From the NCBI RefSeq assembly GCF_032452875.1, contig NC_083870.1, forward strand, positions 5,642,001-5,706,000: a DNA stretch of 64,000 nucleotides. Reading direction: 5' to 3'. This DNA is from Bos javanicus (Eukaryota; Chordata; Mammalia; Artiodactyla; Bovidae). Below the pieces are notes generated by a model. The model was not told the origin of the DNA, made no database searches, and saw only the letters and a list, made by a program, of their open reading frames with translations. Position numbers and translations under genes: made by a program. Positions 22,431-32,986 of the stretch are shown here, one piece after another. Each line of letters begins with the position of its first letter. Position 1 is the first letter of the stretch.

Positions 22431-24164
22431 AGTTCAGTTCAGTCGTTCAGTCGTGTCCAATTATTTGTGGCACCATGGACTGCAGCATGCCAGGCTTCCC
22501 TCTTCATCACCAATTCCCACAGCTTGCTCAAACTCATCTCCACCAAGTGAATGATGCCATCCAACCATCTCACCCTCTGTTGTCCCATCTCCTCCTCCCT
22601 TCATTATTTCCCAGCAGCAGGTTCTTTTCCAATGAGTTTGCTCTTTGCATCAGGTGGCCAAAGTATTGGAGCTTCACCTTTAGCATCAGTCCTTCCAATG
22701 AATATTCAAGATTGATTTCCTAACTGACTGGTTTGATCTCCTTGCAGTTCAAGAGACTCTCCAGAGTCTTCTCCAACACCACAGTTCAAAAGCATCAGTT
22801 CTTCAGTGCTCAGCTTTCGTTATGGTTCAACTCTAACATTCATACTTGACTACTGGAAAAACCATAGCATTGACTATACGGACCTTTTTTGACAAAGTAA
22901 TGTCTTTGTTTTTTAATATGCTGTCTAGGTGGTCATAGTTTTTCTTCCAAAAACCAAGTGCCTTTTCAGGGCTGCAATCACCATCTGCAGTGACTTTGGA
23001 GCCCAAGAAAATAAATTCTGTCACTGTTTCCATTTTTTTCTCCATCTATTTGCCATGAAGTGATGGGACCGGATGCCGTGATCTTCATTTTATGAATGTT
23101 GAGTTTTAAGCTGGCTTTCTCACTCTCCTCTTTCACTTTCATCAAGAAGTTCTTCAGTTTCTCTTCGTTTTCTGCCATAAGTGTGGTGTCATCTGCATAT
23201 CTCAGTTTATTGATATTTCTCCTCGCAATCTTGATAGCTTGTGCTTCATCCAGCCTGGTATTTTGCAGGATGTACTCTACATGTAAGTTGAATAAGCAAG
23301 GTGACAATACACAACTTTGACATACTCCTTTCCCAAATTGGAACCTGTCTGTTGTTTCATGCACGGTTCTAACTGTTGCTTCTTGACCTGTATACAGATT
23401 TCTCAGGAGGCAAGTAGGGTGGTCTGGTATTCCCAGCTCTTGAAGAGCTTTCCACAATTTATTGTGATCCACACAGTCAAAGGCTTTAGCATAGTCAATG
23501 AAGTAGAAGTAGATATTTTTTCTGGAATTCTCTAGCTTCTTGTATGATCCCATAGATGTTGGCAACTTGATCTCTGGTTCCTCTGCCTTTTCTAAATCCA
23601 GCTTATACATCTGGAAGTTCTTGGTTCACATACTGTTGAAGATTAGCTTGAAGGATTTTGAGCATTACTTTGCGAGCATGTGAAATGAGTATAATTGTGC
23701 AGTAGTTTGAACATTCTTTGGCATTGCCTTTATTTGGGGTTGAATGAAAATTGACTTTTTCCAGTCCTGTGGCCACTGCTGAGCTTTCCAAGTTTGCTAG
23801 CATATTCACAGCACTTTCACATGAGCACTTTCATACCATCATTTTGTAGGATTGAAATAGTCATCTGGAATTCCATCACCTCCACTAGTTTTGTTCATAG
23901 TGATGCTTCCTAAGTCCCACTTGACCTCACACTCCAGGATATCTGGCTATAGGTGAATGATCACACCATCGTGGTATTCTGGATCATTAAGATCTTTTTT
24001 TTTACAATTCTTCTGTGTATTATCACCACCTCTTCTTAATTTCTTCTGTTTCTGTAAGGTCCATACTATTTTTGTCCTTTATTTTGCCCATCTTTGCATG
24101 AAATGATTCCTTGGTATCTCTAACTTTCTTGAAGTGATCTCTAGTCTTTCCCAGGCTCAACAAG
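22431..24164 (-). repeat. BovB LINE copy 2 (antisense), inserted in copy 1
   Basis: The inverted tail AGTTCAGTTCAGTCGTTCAG begins right after copy 1's GGCCATGCTCAG, and copy 2 stops at CTCTAGTCTTTCCCA, after which copy 1's 5' UTR resumes with GGCTCAACAAGTC. The duplicated GCTCA is the likely residue of a target-site duplication. Copy 2 is 5'-truncated within the linker before RT. Confidence 0.85.
22978..23809 (-). pseudogene. BovB reverse-transcriptase fragment of copy 2
   Basis: A 210-codon frame (22978-23610) plus a 68-codon frame (23603-23809) in another phase make up most of an RTE-type reverse transcriptase. Palm motif A reads FIDYAKAFDCVDH. The next block reads GVCQSCVLSPCLFN, where RTE enzymes usually have GxRQGCxLSP, so the Arg and Gly are changed. 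The catalytic YADD box is intact in LRYADDTTLMAE. A frameshift separates the two frames and the endonuclease is absent. RTE reverse transcriptase copies BovB RNA, and probably that of Bov-type SINEs, at a nicked target; this copy is not functional. Confidence 0.9.
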
Positions 24165-24340
24165 TCTTTAATTCAATTTTCTGCTGATGGGTGGGGCTGT
24201 GTTCCTTCTCTGTAGTTTGGCCTGAGGCAAACTCCTTCAAAAAAAGTTAGGCTAGCAAGCTGGGCCTTCCAGGACTGTTGTAGTCAGTGCCTCTGACCCC
24301 ATAGCAGGGCACTGTCAACCCACACCTCTGCCAGAGACTC

Positions 24341-24877
24341 AAAGAAGGTCTTAATGACCCAGATAACCACAATGGAGTGATCACTTACCTAGAGCCAGAC
24401 ATCCTGGAGTGTGAAATAAAGTGGGCCTTAGGAAGCATCACTATGAACAAAGCTAGTGGGGGTGAAGGAATTCCAGCTGAGCTAATTCAAATCTTAAAAG
24501 ATGATGCTGTTTACTATTGCACTCAATCTGCCAGCAAACCTGGAAAACGCAGCAGTCACCACAGGACTAGAAAGGTCAGTTTTCATTCTAATCCCAAAGA
24601 AAGGCAATGATAAAGAATGTTCAACTACTGCACAATTATACTCATTTCACATGCTAGCAAAGTAATGCTCAAAATCCTTCAAGCTAGTCTTCAACAGTAT
24701 GAGAACCAAGAACTTCCAGATGTATAAGCTGGATTTAGAAAAGGCAGAGGAACCAGAGATCAAGTTGCCAACATCCACTGGATTATATAAAAAGCTAGAG
24801 AATTCCAGAAAGCATCTACTTCTGCTTCATTGACTATGCTAAAGCCTTTGATTGTGTGGATCATAACAAATTGTGAA
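24341..24877 (+). repeat. BovB reverse-transcriptase fragment in opposite (sense) orientation
   Basis: Sense text from CCAGATAACCACAATGGAGT to GATTGTGTGGATCATAACAA, equivalent to the complement of about 23430-23990 in copy 2. It has neither a 5' UTR nor a 3' tail, and abuts copy 1's 5' UTR directly. Both it and copy 2 carry GATGTATAAGCTGGATTTAG. The 77-codon frame at 24377-24610 is a broken part of it. Confidence 0.88.
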
Positions 24878-24948
24878 TAAACATGGCTTATGTAAAAGGA
24901 GAGAAGGTTGAACATATCAAGAAAGCCAGGTTTAAAGCAAGAGAAGGA

Positions 24949-25259
24949 GAATTTCTCTGGTGGTAAAGTGGTTTAAACCATACTTGCCAATGTAGGAGAT
25001 ATAGTTCAGTCCTGATCTGGGAAGATTCCATATGGCACAGAGCAACTAAGCCCACGGCCACAACTAATGAATCTGCACACCGCGACTACTGAAGCTCATG
25101 CACCCTAGAATCTGTGCTCTGCAAGAAGAGAAGCCACCACAATGAGAAGCTTGTGTGCCACATTGAAGAGTGGCCACTGCTCACCACAACTAGAAAAAGC
25201 CCAGGCACAGCAACAAGGACCCATTACCATCAAAAATATAAATAAATAAGTTTTAAGAA
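24949..25259 (+). repeat. Long CHR-type SINE
   Basis: Head ATTTCTCTGGTGGTAAAGTG, then the CHR long arm (CACAACTAATGAATCTG, AGAAGAGAAGCCACCACAAT) and an ATAAATAAATAAG tail. AAAGCAAGAGAAGGA (24934-24948) and AAAGCAGGAGAAGGA (25260-25274) form a 15-bp target-site duplication with one mismatch. Confidence 0.88.
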
Positions 25260-25274
25260 AAAGCAGGAGAAGGA

Positions 25275-26539
25275 AAGAGTGCTCACTGACAGAGTTGGAA
25301 AGACTTTCTCATGGGTGTTTCAGAACCCAGAGGTAAGGAGTTAAGAGTATCCATCTTTCCTTGCTTCCCCTCTGATTCTTCACAGGTGACTATTGGAAGA
25401 TATTTTGAATGAACCTTGTATATGCTAGTATTTTTCAACTTGCAGGTTGAGACCCATTAATAGGTCATGAAATTATATCAGTGTCTCACAATGAATATTT
25501 TTAAAAGCAAAATAGAATACAATATCAACTTACAGAATTTATCTCATGTAATAATGGTAAATATTGTTTTATGACATTCTGTCTTCAGTGATGTGTGCAT
25601 AAGAGTGTGTGTGTTGCCACAGAAATTGTATTTTTTTTACTCTGAGTGACAGTAAAAATAGAAAGCAACTTGGAAAACACAGCTGTATGCCACCAGAACA
25701 ATCACAGCCATACATTATTCTGCACCAGCACTGTACCAGCTCGGCAGTGGCTGTTGCTTCCAGTAAACCTTCTGACTATACTGGATCAATCAAGCTGACT
25801 GCCTCAGCCAATTTCACAAAGCATAGAATTGTCTCAGTTGGTCCAAGAAGATGTCAGTCAGGATGATATACACTCAATTACATAAGTCCACACCTTAAGT
25901 TCACATTTCAGTATATGGCCTCTTCCACTCCTTCAGATTACTTCATCATTGTTATTTTTTACCTCTGAAACTTAAAAAAAATTAAACTCTTTCAGCAACA
26001 GTTTTGTGTATTGGCTATAGTAGTGAATGAATAGTGGGAAGGATTTTATATGGTGAAAGATGATCATGCATTTATGCACCTGGTACTTACTGAGTAGCTT
26101 TTATGGGTAAAAGTTAATTCACTATGCTCTGTTGGGATAAGAAGTAATCAATTGTGATAGTGTAGGTAGAGCTCTCACAAACACACAGAACTCAACTAAG
26201 AGGGAGATGACTTAGTTTCTCTGAAAAAGAGATCTTTAAGTAAAGAGCAGAGGTAGCCTTACCAAGAGCCACATTACTCAAGAGATGTGAAGAAGCTCTG
26301 CTGGACTGGGTTTATGAAGGGGGGCAAGAGGAGAAAAGATTGGCCCAGAGGGTGTCAGCAACTCTGGAGAAGCTTGGATTTGAAGAGAAGGAAAGAAAAT
26401 AGGAAATAGTTAGACATAGAGGTTTAGTTAAAAGATATATATATATTTTTTTTTTTTCAGTTAAGGAGATATTGCATTTTTAGATGAAAAAGACAATCTT
26501 TTTTAAAGGCCACTAGGAAATTTCTAGGAGAAAGGATGC
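25275..26539. other. Mostly unique DNA; possible old DNA-transposon remnant near 25430-25600
   Basis: TTGAGACCCATTAATAGGTC with following AATATTTTTAAAAGCAAAAT resembles a common old mammalian repeat that I cannot name with confidence. A (TA)n/poly-T run is at 26441-26458. No gene seen. Confidence 0.35.
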
Positions 26540-26755
26540 ATGAGTGTGTGCTAAGTTGTCTCAATTGTGTCCAGCTCTTTGAGACTCTATGGACTGTTGC
26601 CCACCAGACTCCCTTGTCCATGGGGATTCTCCAGGCAAGAATACTGGATGGGTTGTCATTTCTTCCTCCAGGGATCTTCCCAACCCAGGGATCAAACCCA
26701 GGTCTTTAATGTCTCCTGTTTTGGCACTTTACCTCTAGTGACACCTGGGAAGCTC
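26540..26755 (-). repeat. Bov-tA SINE (antisense)
   Basis: TGTCCATGGGGATTCTCCAG and CCCAACCCAGGGATCAAACC with a decayed inverted head (CACCTGGGAAGCTC). Confidence 0.9.
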
Positions 26756-26989
26756 AGGAGAGGGGATATGACTCCTAATTTTCACTTCTCTACATTTTAC
26801 TTATTCTTTCCATGTCTAAGATGCATATCATTTCCTGTATGAAATCACTGGCCTCCTCAGCCCTCTCCCACCCATCCCCTTTCCCAACTGATAATTAATT
26901 TGACACTCCCCTCTACCCCGAGAGTTCCCTTATTTGTAGTATTAGAATATTTATTCACTATAGTGGTGATGACTTTCTTGTATGTGTTT

Positions 26990-27112
26990 TCCTCAGCTTA
27001 TTTTCTGTCTTCTTATTTGGGCTTTGAGTTTCTTAAGAGAAACAGCTGCATCTTGGTCAGCTGTGCCACTCACTGTGAGCGCAGTATGCACTCAGTAAAT
27101 GGTTGACTGACT
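26990..27112 (+). repeat. L2 LINE 3' end
   Basis: GCTTTGAGTTTCTTAAGAG, then GCACTCAGTAAATGGTTGAC, the L2 tail. Older L2 text may extend left to about 26800. Confidence 0.6.
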
Positions 27113-28542
27113 CTGCAGGAGGGCTTCTGAAAGCTAAGGAAACTGCAGAGCTAGAAGCAGAGAAGGTGTAAGTGTCCTTCTCCCCCTTACAGTCACAGAC
27201 ATCACTGTCTCCATTCCTTCAATAACCTAAACTCACTGTCCCAATTATTTTAAGAATTTTAATGATTAAAATCAACAACAACAACAACAAAAACCCAGAA
27301 GCTGTCTGGTGGCCTAGGGACAATAACCCCTCAAAATCATTCCATTTGGCCTGTATAATGATTTTTAAGATTGTGAAGATTGTCAACCTTTAAATACAGA
27401 GGATTTCACCTAAGACTTAGGTATCTAACTTCTTTTGAAAAAAAAAACAGAACACTCAGCAGTACCGGGACCATTTTCCTAGCTGGCAACAACTTGCATA
27501 AGTTGATAGGTGCTGTTCATTTTAGAAAGGCCCTAATGTCTAAACTGGCTACAGCCCTCATCATGCTTACTTTATTCCTGTTAAATGTTGGCCTGGCCCC
27601 TGAGGATTTTTCAGCTTGTAACACTTGAATTCCAACCAACCAATCTACTACATCTCATGTTTATCATGGGAGGAGTAAGTATCCTATAGATACTTTTTAT
27701 AGACACTTTTTAATAAAATAATTTTGTAATATATATTACTGTCCATTCACTGCAGGATCTTCCACTCTCATTTGAAAGACCAAACTCTATCTCTCTGGAT
27801 GATTTCCCAAGATATGATTGAATCCTAACTGGGAAAGAACAAGGAATTCTCATTTGAAGTCTGCTACATCAGATCCCGGCCAGTTCTCTCTCCCAAACCT
27901 CAACATACCTGCTACTGAGTCCCTAATATGCCCAACAGCTAAATCCAGTCCCAAACCAATGGCAGTCCTGTCATTTTAGCCTTCAGCACCCCATACAAAA
28001 GGAGCATATCAGTGCTGGCCAGAGGCAGGGACTACACTGAAAAGAGTAGAGGGAAATGCAAGAGAAAGCAAAAAGAGCTACTGAACCTCACAACTCTTGT
28101 GTAAGCTAAGTAGGATGCAAAGTTTTGTGGAGACACTAAAAGGTGAAATCACAGGGGTAGAAGGAGCTCCTATTCAGATGCGAGTTTTCTCTCTGCAGTG
28201 ATTGTATCCCACCAAGTGATGATAACCACACCAAGTTATTGTTCAGGCTATGAGAGCTCAACTTCAGTGACAGAGAGGTCTTAACCGGTAGCTGATGCTG
28301 TCTGTAGACAGTTCTAAAGACTGTTTCTTCACATAGAGCTGAAAAGTCCTTTACTAACTGGAATCATACTCTTACATTCAAAAGAAGTATACATAATAAT
28401 AATAATTATTATTACCACATAATAATATGAGAATATTGATATTCCAACTATGCTTCACTGAATGCTTATTAAACATCTGAAAACAGCTAACACTTTACAG
28501 GCATGATCACAAAAGATTGAGTAGTCCTTTTTCTATAGCTGT
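27113..28542. other. Unique non-coding DNA with small simple repeats
   Basis: (CAA)n at 27267-27292, oligo-A at 27440-27450, and an (AAT)n/(ATT)n palindromic run at about 28394-28415. Nothing else recognised. Confidence 0.4.
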
Positions 28543-29398
28543 GATAAGCAGAATAATGACCTCCAAACATGCACACATTACAATGCCTAGAATGTGTGAA
28601 TATTCTATTATATGGCAAGAAGGGATTAAAGTGAATGGACAGCTACTTTAAAATAAACAGATTATCCTGGATTATCTGGTGGGTTCAATGTACTCACTGT
28701 TGTTGTTGTTGCTCAGTTGCTAAAGTCATTTCAACTCTTTGTGACCCCATGAACTGAAGTACACCAGGCTCCTCTGTTCTCCACTATCTCCTTGAGTTTG
28801 CTCAAATTCATGACCATTGAGTCCATGATGCTATCTAACCATATCATCCTCTGCTGCCTCATTCTCCTTTTGCTTTCAATCTTTCCCAGCATCAGGGTCT
28901 TTTCCAATGTGTTGAATCTTTGCATCAAGGGGCCAGACTATTGAAGATTCAGCTTCAATGCAATCCTTCAGGGTTGATTTCCCTTAGGATTAACTGATTT
29001 GATCTCTTTGCAGTCCAGGGGATTCTCAAGAGTCTTCTCTAGCACCAAAATTTGAAAGTATCAATGCTTAACATTCTTTATGGTCCAATTCTCACATCCA
29101 TACATGACAACTGGAAAAACCATAACTTTGACTATACAGATCTTTGTTAGCAAAATGAGATCTCTACTTTTTAACATGCTGTCTACATCTGTCAAAGCTT
29201 TTCTTCCAAGTAGCAAACATCTTTTTTTGGTGCTAGTTTTAGAAGATATTATAAGTCTTCATAGAACTGGTCAGCTTCAGCTTCTTCTGTCTTAGTGGTT
29301 GGGGTATAGACTTGGATTACTGTGATGACGAATGGTTTGCCTTTGGAATGAACCAAGATTATTCTGTCATTTTAGAGACTACTCTCAAGTACTGCATT

Positions 29399-29752
29399 TC
29401 AGACTCTTGTTGACTGTAAGGCTATTTCATTTCTTCTAAGAGATTCTTGCCCAAAGTAGTAGATACAATTTTCATCTGAATTAAATTCGCCCATTCCCAT
29501 CCATTTTAGTTCACTAATTCCTAAAATGATGATGTTCACTCTTGCCATCTGTTTGACCACTGTCAGTTTACCTGGATTTGTGGACCTAACATTCCATGTT
29601 CCTATGCAATAACTCTTTACAGCATCAGACTTTACTTTCACCACCAGCCACGTCCACAACTTAGTGTCATTTCCACTTTGGCCCAGCCAGTTTATTCTTA
29701 CTGAAGCTATAAGTAATTGCCTCCCATTCTTCCCCAGTAGTACATTGGACAC
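29399..29752 (-). pseudogene. BovB endonuclease fragment
   Basis: A 117-codon open frame encodes the N-terminal BovB endonuclease. The motif GTWNVRS near the start of the AP-endonuclease fold is readable, followed by ISELKWMGMGEFNSD. The RT is deleted upstream on the plus strand, so this is a non-functional domain remnant. The frame preserves the Asn and Glu residues expected in this fold. Confidence 0.8.
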
Positions 29753-29816
29753 CCTCCAACCTGGGGCATTCGTCTTCCAGGGTCATATAATTTTGTCTTT
29801 TTATACTGTCCATGGG

Positions 29817-30010
29817 GGGCTTCCCCTGTGGCTCAACAGGTGGTAAAGAATCCACCTGCAGTGTGAGAGACCTGGGTTCAATTCCTGGGTTGGGAAGATC
29901 CCCTGGAGAAGGGAAAGGTTACCCACTCCAGTATTCTGGTCTGGAGAATTCCATGGACTATAAAGTCCATGGGATCACAAAGAGTCAGACACGACTGAGT
30001 GACCTTCACT
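29817..30010 (+). repeat. Bov-tA SINE nested in BovB
   Basis: Near-consensus: GGGGCTTCCCCTGTGGCTCA, CCTGGGTTCAATTCCTGGGT, GTCAGACACGACTGAGTGAC. Confidence 0.95.
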
Positions 30011-30503
30011 TCAATGGGAAGTGGAGGTCACTTTCAACTTTCATGGGAGGGTCCAGGAAAGAACACTGGCGTAAGTTGTCATTTCCTTCTCCAGTGGACC
30101 AACCACATTTTGTACAGAAATTTTCACTGTTATCTGTTTGTCTTGGATGGCCCTGTGCGGTATGGCTCATAGCTTCGTTGACTTAAACAAGCCCCTTTGC
30201 TGCAACATGACTTTGATTCATAAAGGGAAATGTAATCACTGCAGTCCTTAAAATTGAGAAGAAGGAGAACAATGTTAGAGTGATACACTGTAAGATTCAC
30301 CTGGCCATTGCTGGCTTTGTCTTTGAAGCTGGAAGGAGGCCATAAAGGAAGGAATGCAGGCAGTCTCTAGAGGTTGGAAAAGGTAAAGAATCATATTCTC
30401 CCCTACATTTTAAAAAGGACTACAGCCCAGTCAACACCTTAATTTCAGTACAACATCAGACTTCTAACCTACAGAGCAATAATATATTGTGTTGTTTTTA
30501 ATT

Positions 30504-30587
30504 AGGGCTTTCCTTGTGTCTCAGCTGTTAAAGAATCCGCCTGCGATGGGAGAGACCTGGGTTCAATCCCTGGGTTGGGAAGATCCT
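30504..30587 (+). repeat. Truncated Bov-tA SINE (tRNA-like head only)
   Basis: GGGCTTTCCTTGTGTCTCAG to TGGGTTGGGAAGATCC, then unique sequence. It ends the MLT1 text. Confidence 0.9.
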
Positions 30588-30644
30588 AATATAACATCAA
30601 AATTCCTTGCAAAGGTGAATTAGACCTATTTTTTTTTTTTTTTT

Positions 30645-32278
30645 ACTTTGTGCCCAAGCTAAGCATCCCCAGCTTTTACCAGCTAAGCCTGGCTTACACA
30701 TAAAGTAATGATGTCATTTGGCTTGATTTAATTTGATTGGTATTAAGCAACACATTCAAAATAACCAGGTTAACTGTTTTGCAAAACAGCCACTTTAGGA
30801 ATTATGATATATTCCTCCTCAATGCTGTCATTGTGTTCAATATTTTGAAACTTGCCTTTAAAATGCACTGCAAAAGTACTGCAAAAAATGCTATTATTTT
30901 ACAATCAGGAATTTTTGCAGCTTTATGAAATCTCATTTTGAGACAGAGAAATATTAACTAACCTTAACCACTTACTTTTTTACCTTAGTATGTAAATAAT
31001 TGTAGTTATTTGTAAAAATTAAGTACAACCCTCAACAGACTGACCACTAAGACTACACCCAACAATGTGTTCTAAATGTTCTATGAGCAATGTTCCCAAA
31101 AGTGATCTCAAAACTTTTTTGAGCAAAGGGCAGTATCTTTAAATAAGGATGGCACAGGATCTGCTAGCCAAGGCAGAACTTGATGTACATAGTTTTTGTA
31201 TGTTTCTTAAAAACAAAACACATCAATTTGAAACCAAACACATATTCTTCTATACTAGTCTTGGGAACATTTGTTTCTTTTTCAATACTTAAAAGGGAAG
31301 GAAGACAGGAGCCACTTGCCCTCTCATATCTCTTCTTCATTCTCTCATGAAGCTAAAGATAAAATCTCTTCCTCATTCCCCAGTCTCCACCCATGCAAGA
31401 AAAAAAAATGGGTCAGTATATTACTTAAACAATCCTGCTGTAATTATATACAGTCTAGGGGTGAATTACTTGGGGCACTCAGAGTCTGGGGAGACTGCTA
31501 GATGACTCTCATTGCCTATATTGCAGTTTTGTTTGTGTGGTTTTTAAAACATTGATCCCCAAACAGTAACCAGCCTAATAACTCTTGACACTCCATCACT
31601 AATAAACTTGGTAATGGATTTCTTTTCTCTCAGCATTTCATAGGTTTTGCCCAGGCTGCCAATGAAAGTGAAATGTGCTCTGCATTTCTCTCTCTCTTTC
31701 TTTCTTTCTTTTTTTTTTTTTTTACCTTGTTCCCTTTTAAGTTATTGTCACTGGAGAGACTTGATAAGTTTCGCTCTTATCGCACTAAGACATCTGAGAC
31801 TGATCCATAGTAACTGAATAATCAATTAATTCTCCTGCAGAGTTCCATTTACATAATGAAAATGCAACGTGCTGATATTTTATACAAGTCATTTTTGGTC
31901 GTCTAGACTGATAATATATTGTGTATTGATTGAGAAGGAAAGCCTAATGGATCTTCTGTTGTTGAAGTTGCAAAATTACAATTAAAATAAAATGACAGAA
32001 GCAAGCATCTATTGGGTTTATATCTATATATCTCCCTTTAATATAGGATTCTAAATGTCTAGGCCTGATTAAGACTTTGCTCTCATTTGAGCAAAAAGGG
32101 CGCATAATGTGTGGCTATTCATGTTCTCATTGCAAGGGCCAAAATCAATATTGTACTGTTTACAAACATCACCAATGTACAAAGCTGAGTCCTGTGTCCT
32201 CTGTGTGACCAGAGCACCTGTGACTTAAATCACCCCTTCACTGATGATTAGGTGGTCTCTTATCCTGGAAAAGGAAGG
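30645..32278. other. Unique DNA; candidate conserved block at 31735-32210
   Basis: Poly-T at 30631-30644 and a pyrimidine tract at 31679-31725 flank repeat-free DNA. 31735-32210 is AT-rich with TAATCAATTAATT-type words and several preserved CpGs. No gene recognised. Confidence 0.4.
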
Positions 32279-32289
32279 AATCTGAGTAT

Positions 32290-32501
32290 GAGTGAGTGAG
32301 TGAAGTCGCTCAGTCATGTCCGACTCTTTGCAACCCCATGGACTGTAGCCTACCAGGCTCCTCTGTCCATGGGATTTTCCAGGCAATAGTCCTGGAGTGG
32401 ATTGCCATTTCCTTCTCCAGGGGATTTTCCCAACCAGGGATTGAACCTGAGTCTCCCGCATTGTAGACAAATGCTTTACCGTCTGAGCCACCAGGGAAGT
32501 C
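32290..32501 (-). repeat. Bov-tA SINE (antisense) with perfect TSD
   Basis: GAAGTCGCTCAGTCATGTCC to CTGAGCCACCAGGGAAGTC. AATCTGAGTAT at 32279-32289 and 32502-32512 is an exact 11-bp duplication. Confidence 0.95.
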
Positions 32502-32662
32502 AATCTGAGTATAGCTCAGACCAAAAGTATGCAAATTAAATCTCCTGTGGTCTGTACAGTCATGTAAGGAAATTAAGTTGTTAGCCTCAGTTCTTTTGCC
32601 TTAATGTGTTTACATATTCAGATCATCATTAATGATTTTTATGGCATCTTTAGCAGAGAAGC

Positions 32663-32910
32663 TAGTAAAGTGTAATGGTTAAGCTCATGAGCTCTGAAGC
32701 CAGCTTCTCTGAGTCACAATCCTACCTCCATCACCTAATAAATGTGAGATGCAGTATTAGTTACTTGATTTCTTTGAGCCTCAGTTTTCTCTCCTAGAAA
32801 TAGACATAATATTAAAACTCACCCTCAGTGATGTTATCAAAGGAGCTGATACTTCTTAGATGCCCAGAATAAGATCTGTCACAGCAAATTCTCAATAAAG
32901 TTAGCTATAA
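32663..32910 (+). repeat. MIR SINE, nearly full length
   Basis: GTAATGGTTAAGCTCATGAG, TTTGAGCCTCAGTTTTCTC and the closing TTCTCAATAAAGTTAGCTAT match MIR end to end. Confidence 0.85.
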
Positions 32911-32986
32911 TTACTAACAAATCTAAGAAGGAAAGTGTCATGGTCTTCAATCTCTAGGTCAGAGCTTTTTACTGAATTGGGGCATC

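Larger units (their letters stand above)
20531..24340 (-). repeat. BovB LINE copy 1 (antisense), internally deleted and split by copy 2
   Basis: The 3' tail starts at 20531. After about 20979 the text jumps from near the end of reverse transcriptase straight to the endonuclease/reverse-transcriptase linker, so most of the RT is missing. The endonuclease region (about 21000-21930) and 5' UTR (to 22430) follow. The 5' UTR resumes at 24165 (CTTTAATTCAATTTTCTGCT, GGGTGGGGCTGTGTTCC) and ends near CTGCCAGAGACTC at 24340. The interruption is copy 2 (22431-24164). RTE LINEs such as BovB move by target-primed reverse transcription; this copy is dead. Confidence 0.85.
28700..30228 (-). repeat. BovB LINE (antisense), RT region deleted, split by Bov-tA
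   Basis: The 3' end runs to about 29220, then the text jumps at a T-run (AACATCTTTTTTTGGTGCTA) into the endonuclease region, so the reverse transcriptase is missing. Endonuclease and 5' sequence continue to 30228 around a Bov-tA. AATGTACTCACTG (28687-28699) and AATGTAATCACTG (30229-30241) are the target-site duplication, proving a single insertion. Confidence 0.9.
28543..30501 (+). repeat. MLT1-type (MaLR) LTR, split by BovB
   Basis: Left part 28543-28699 (GCAGAATAATGACCTCC, GATTATCCTGGATTATCTGG) and right part 30229-30501 (GCTGGCTTTGTCTTTGAAGC, GAATGCAGGCAGTCTC, a closing TGTGTTGTTTTTA) are collinear with one MaLR-type LTR once the BovB is removed. The right end is cut by a Bov-tA at 30504. 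Confidence 0.7.

Noticed and set aside
28394..28415. AAT/ATT palindrome as a regulatory hairpin
   Set aside because: A simple (AAT)n/(ATT)n microsatellite explains it.
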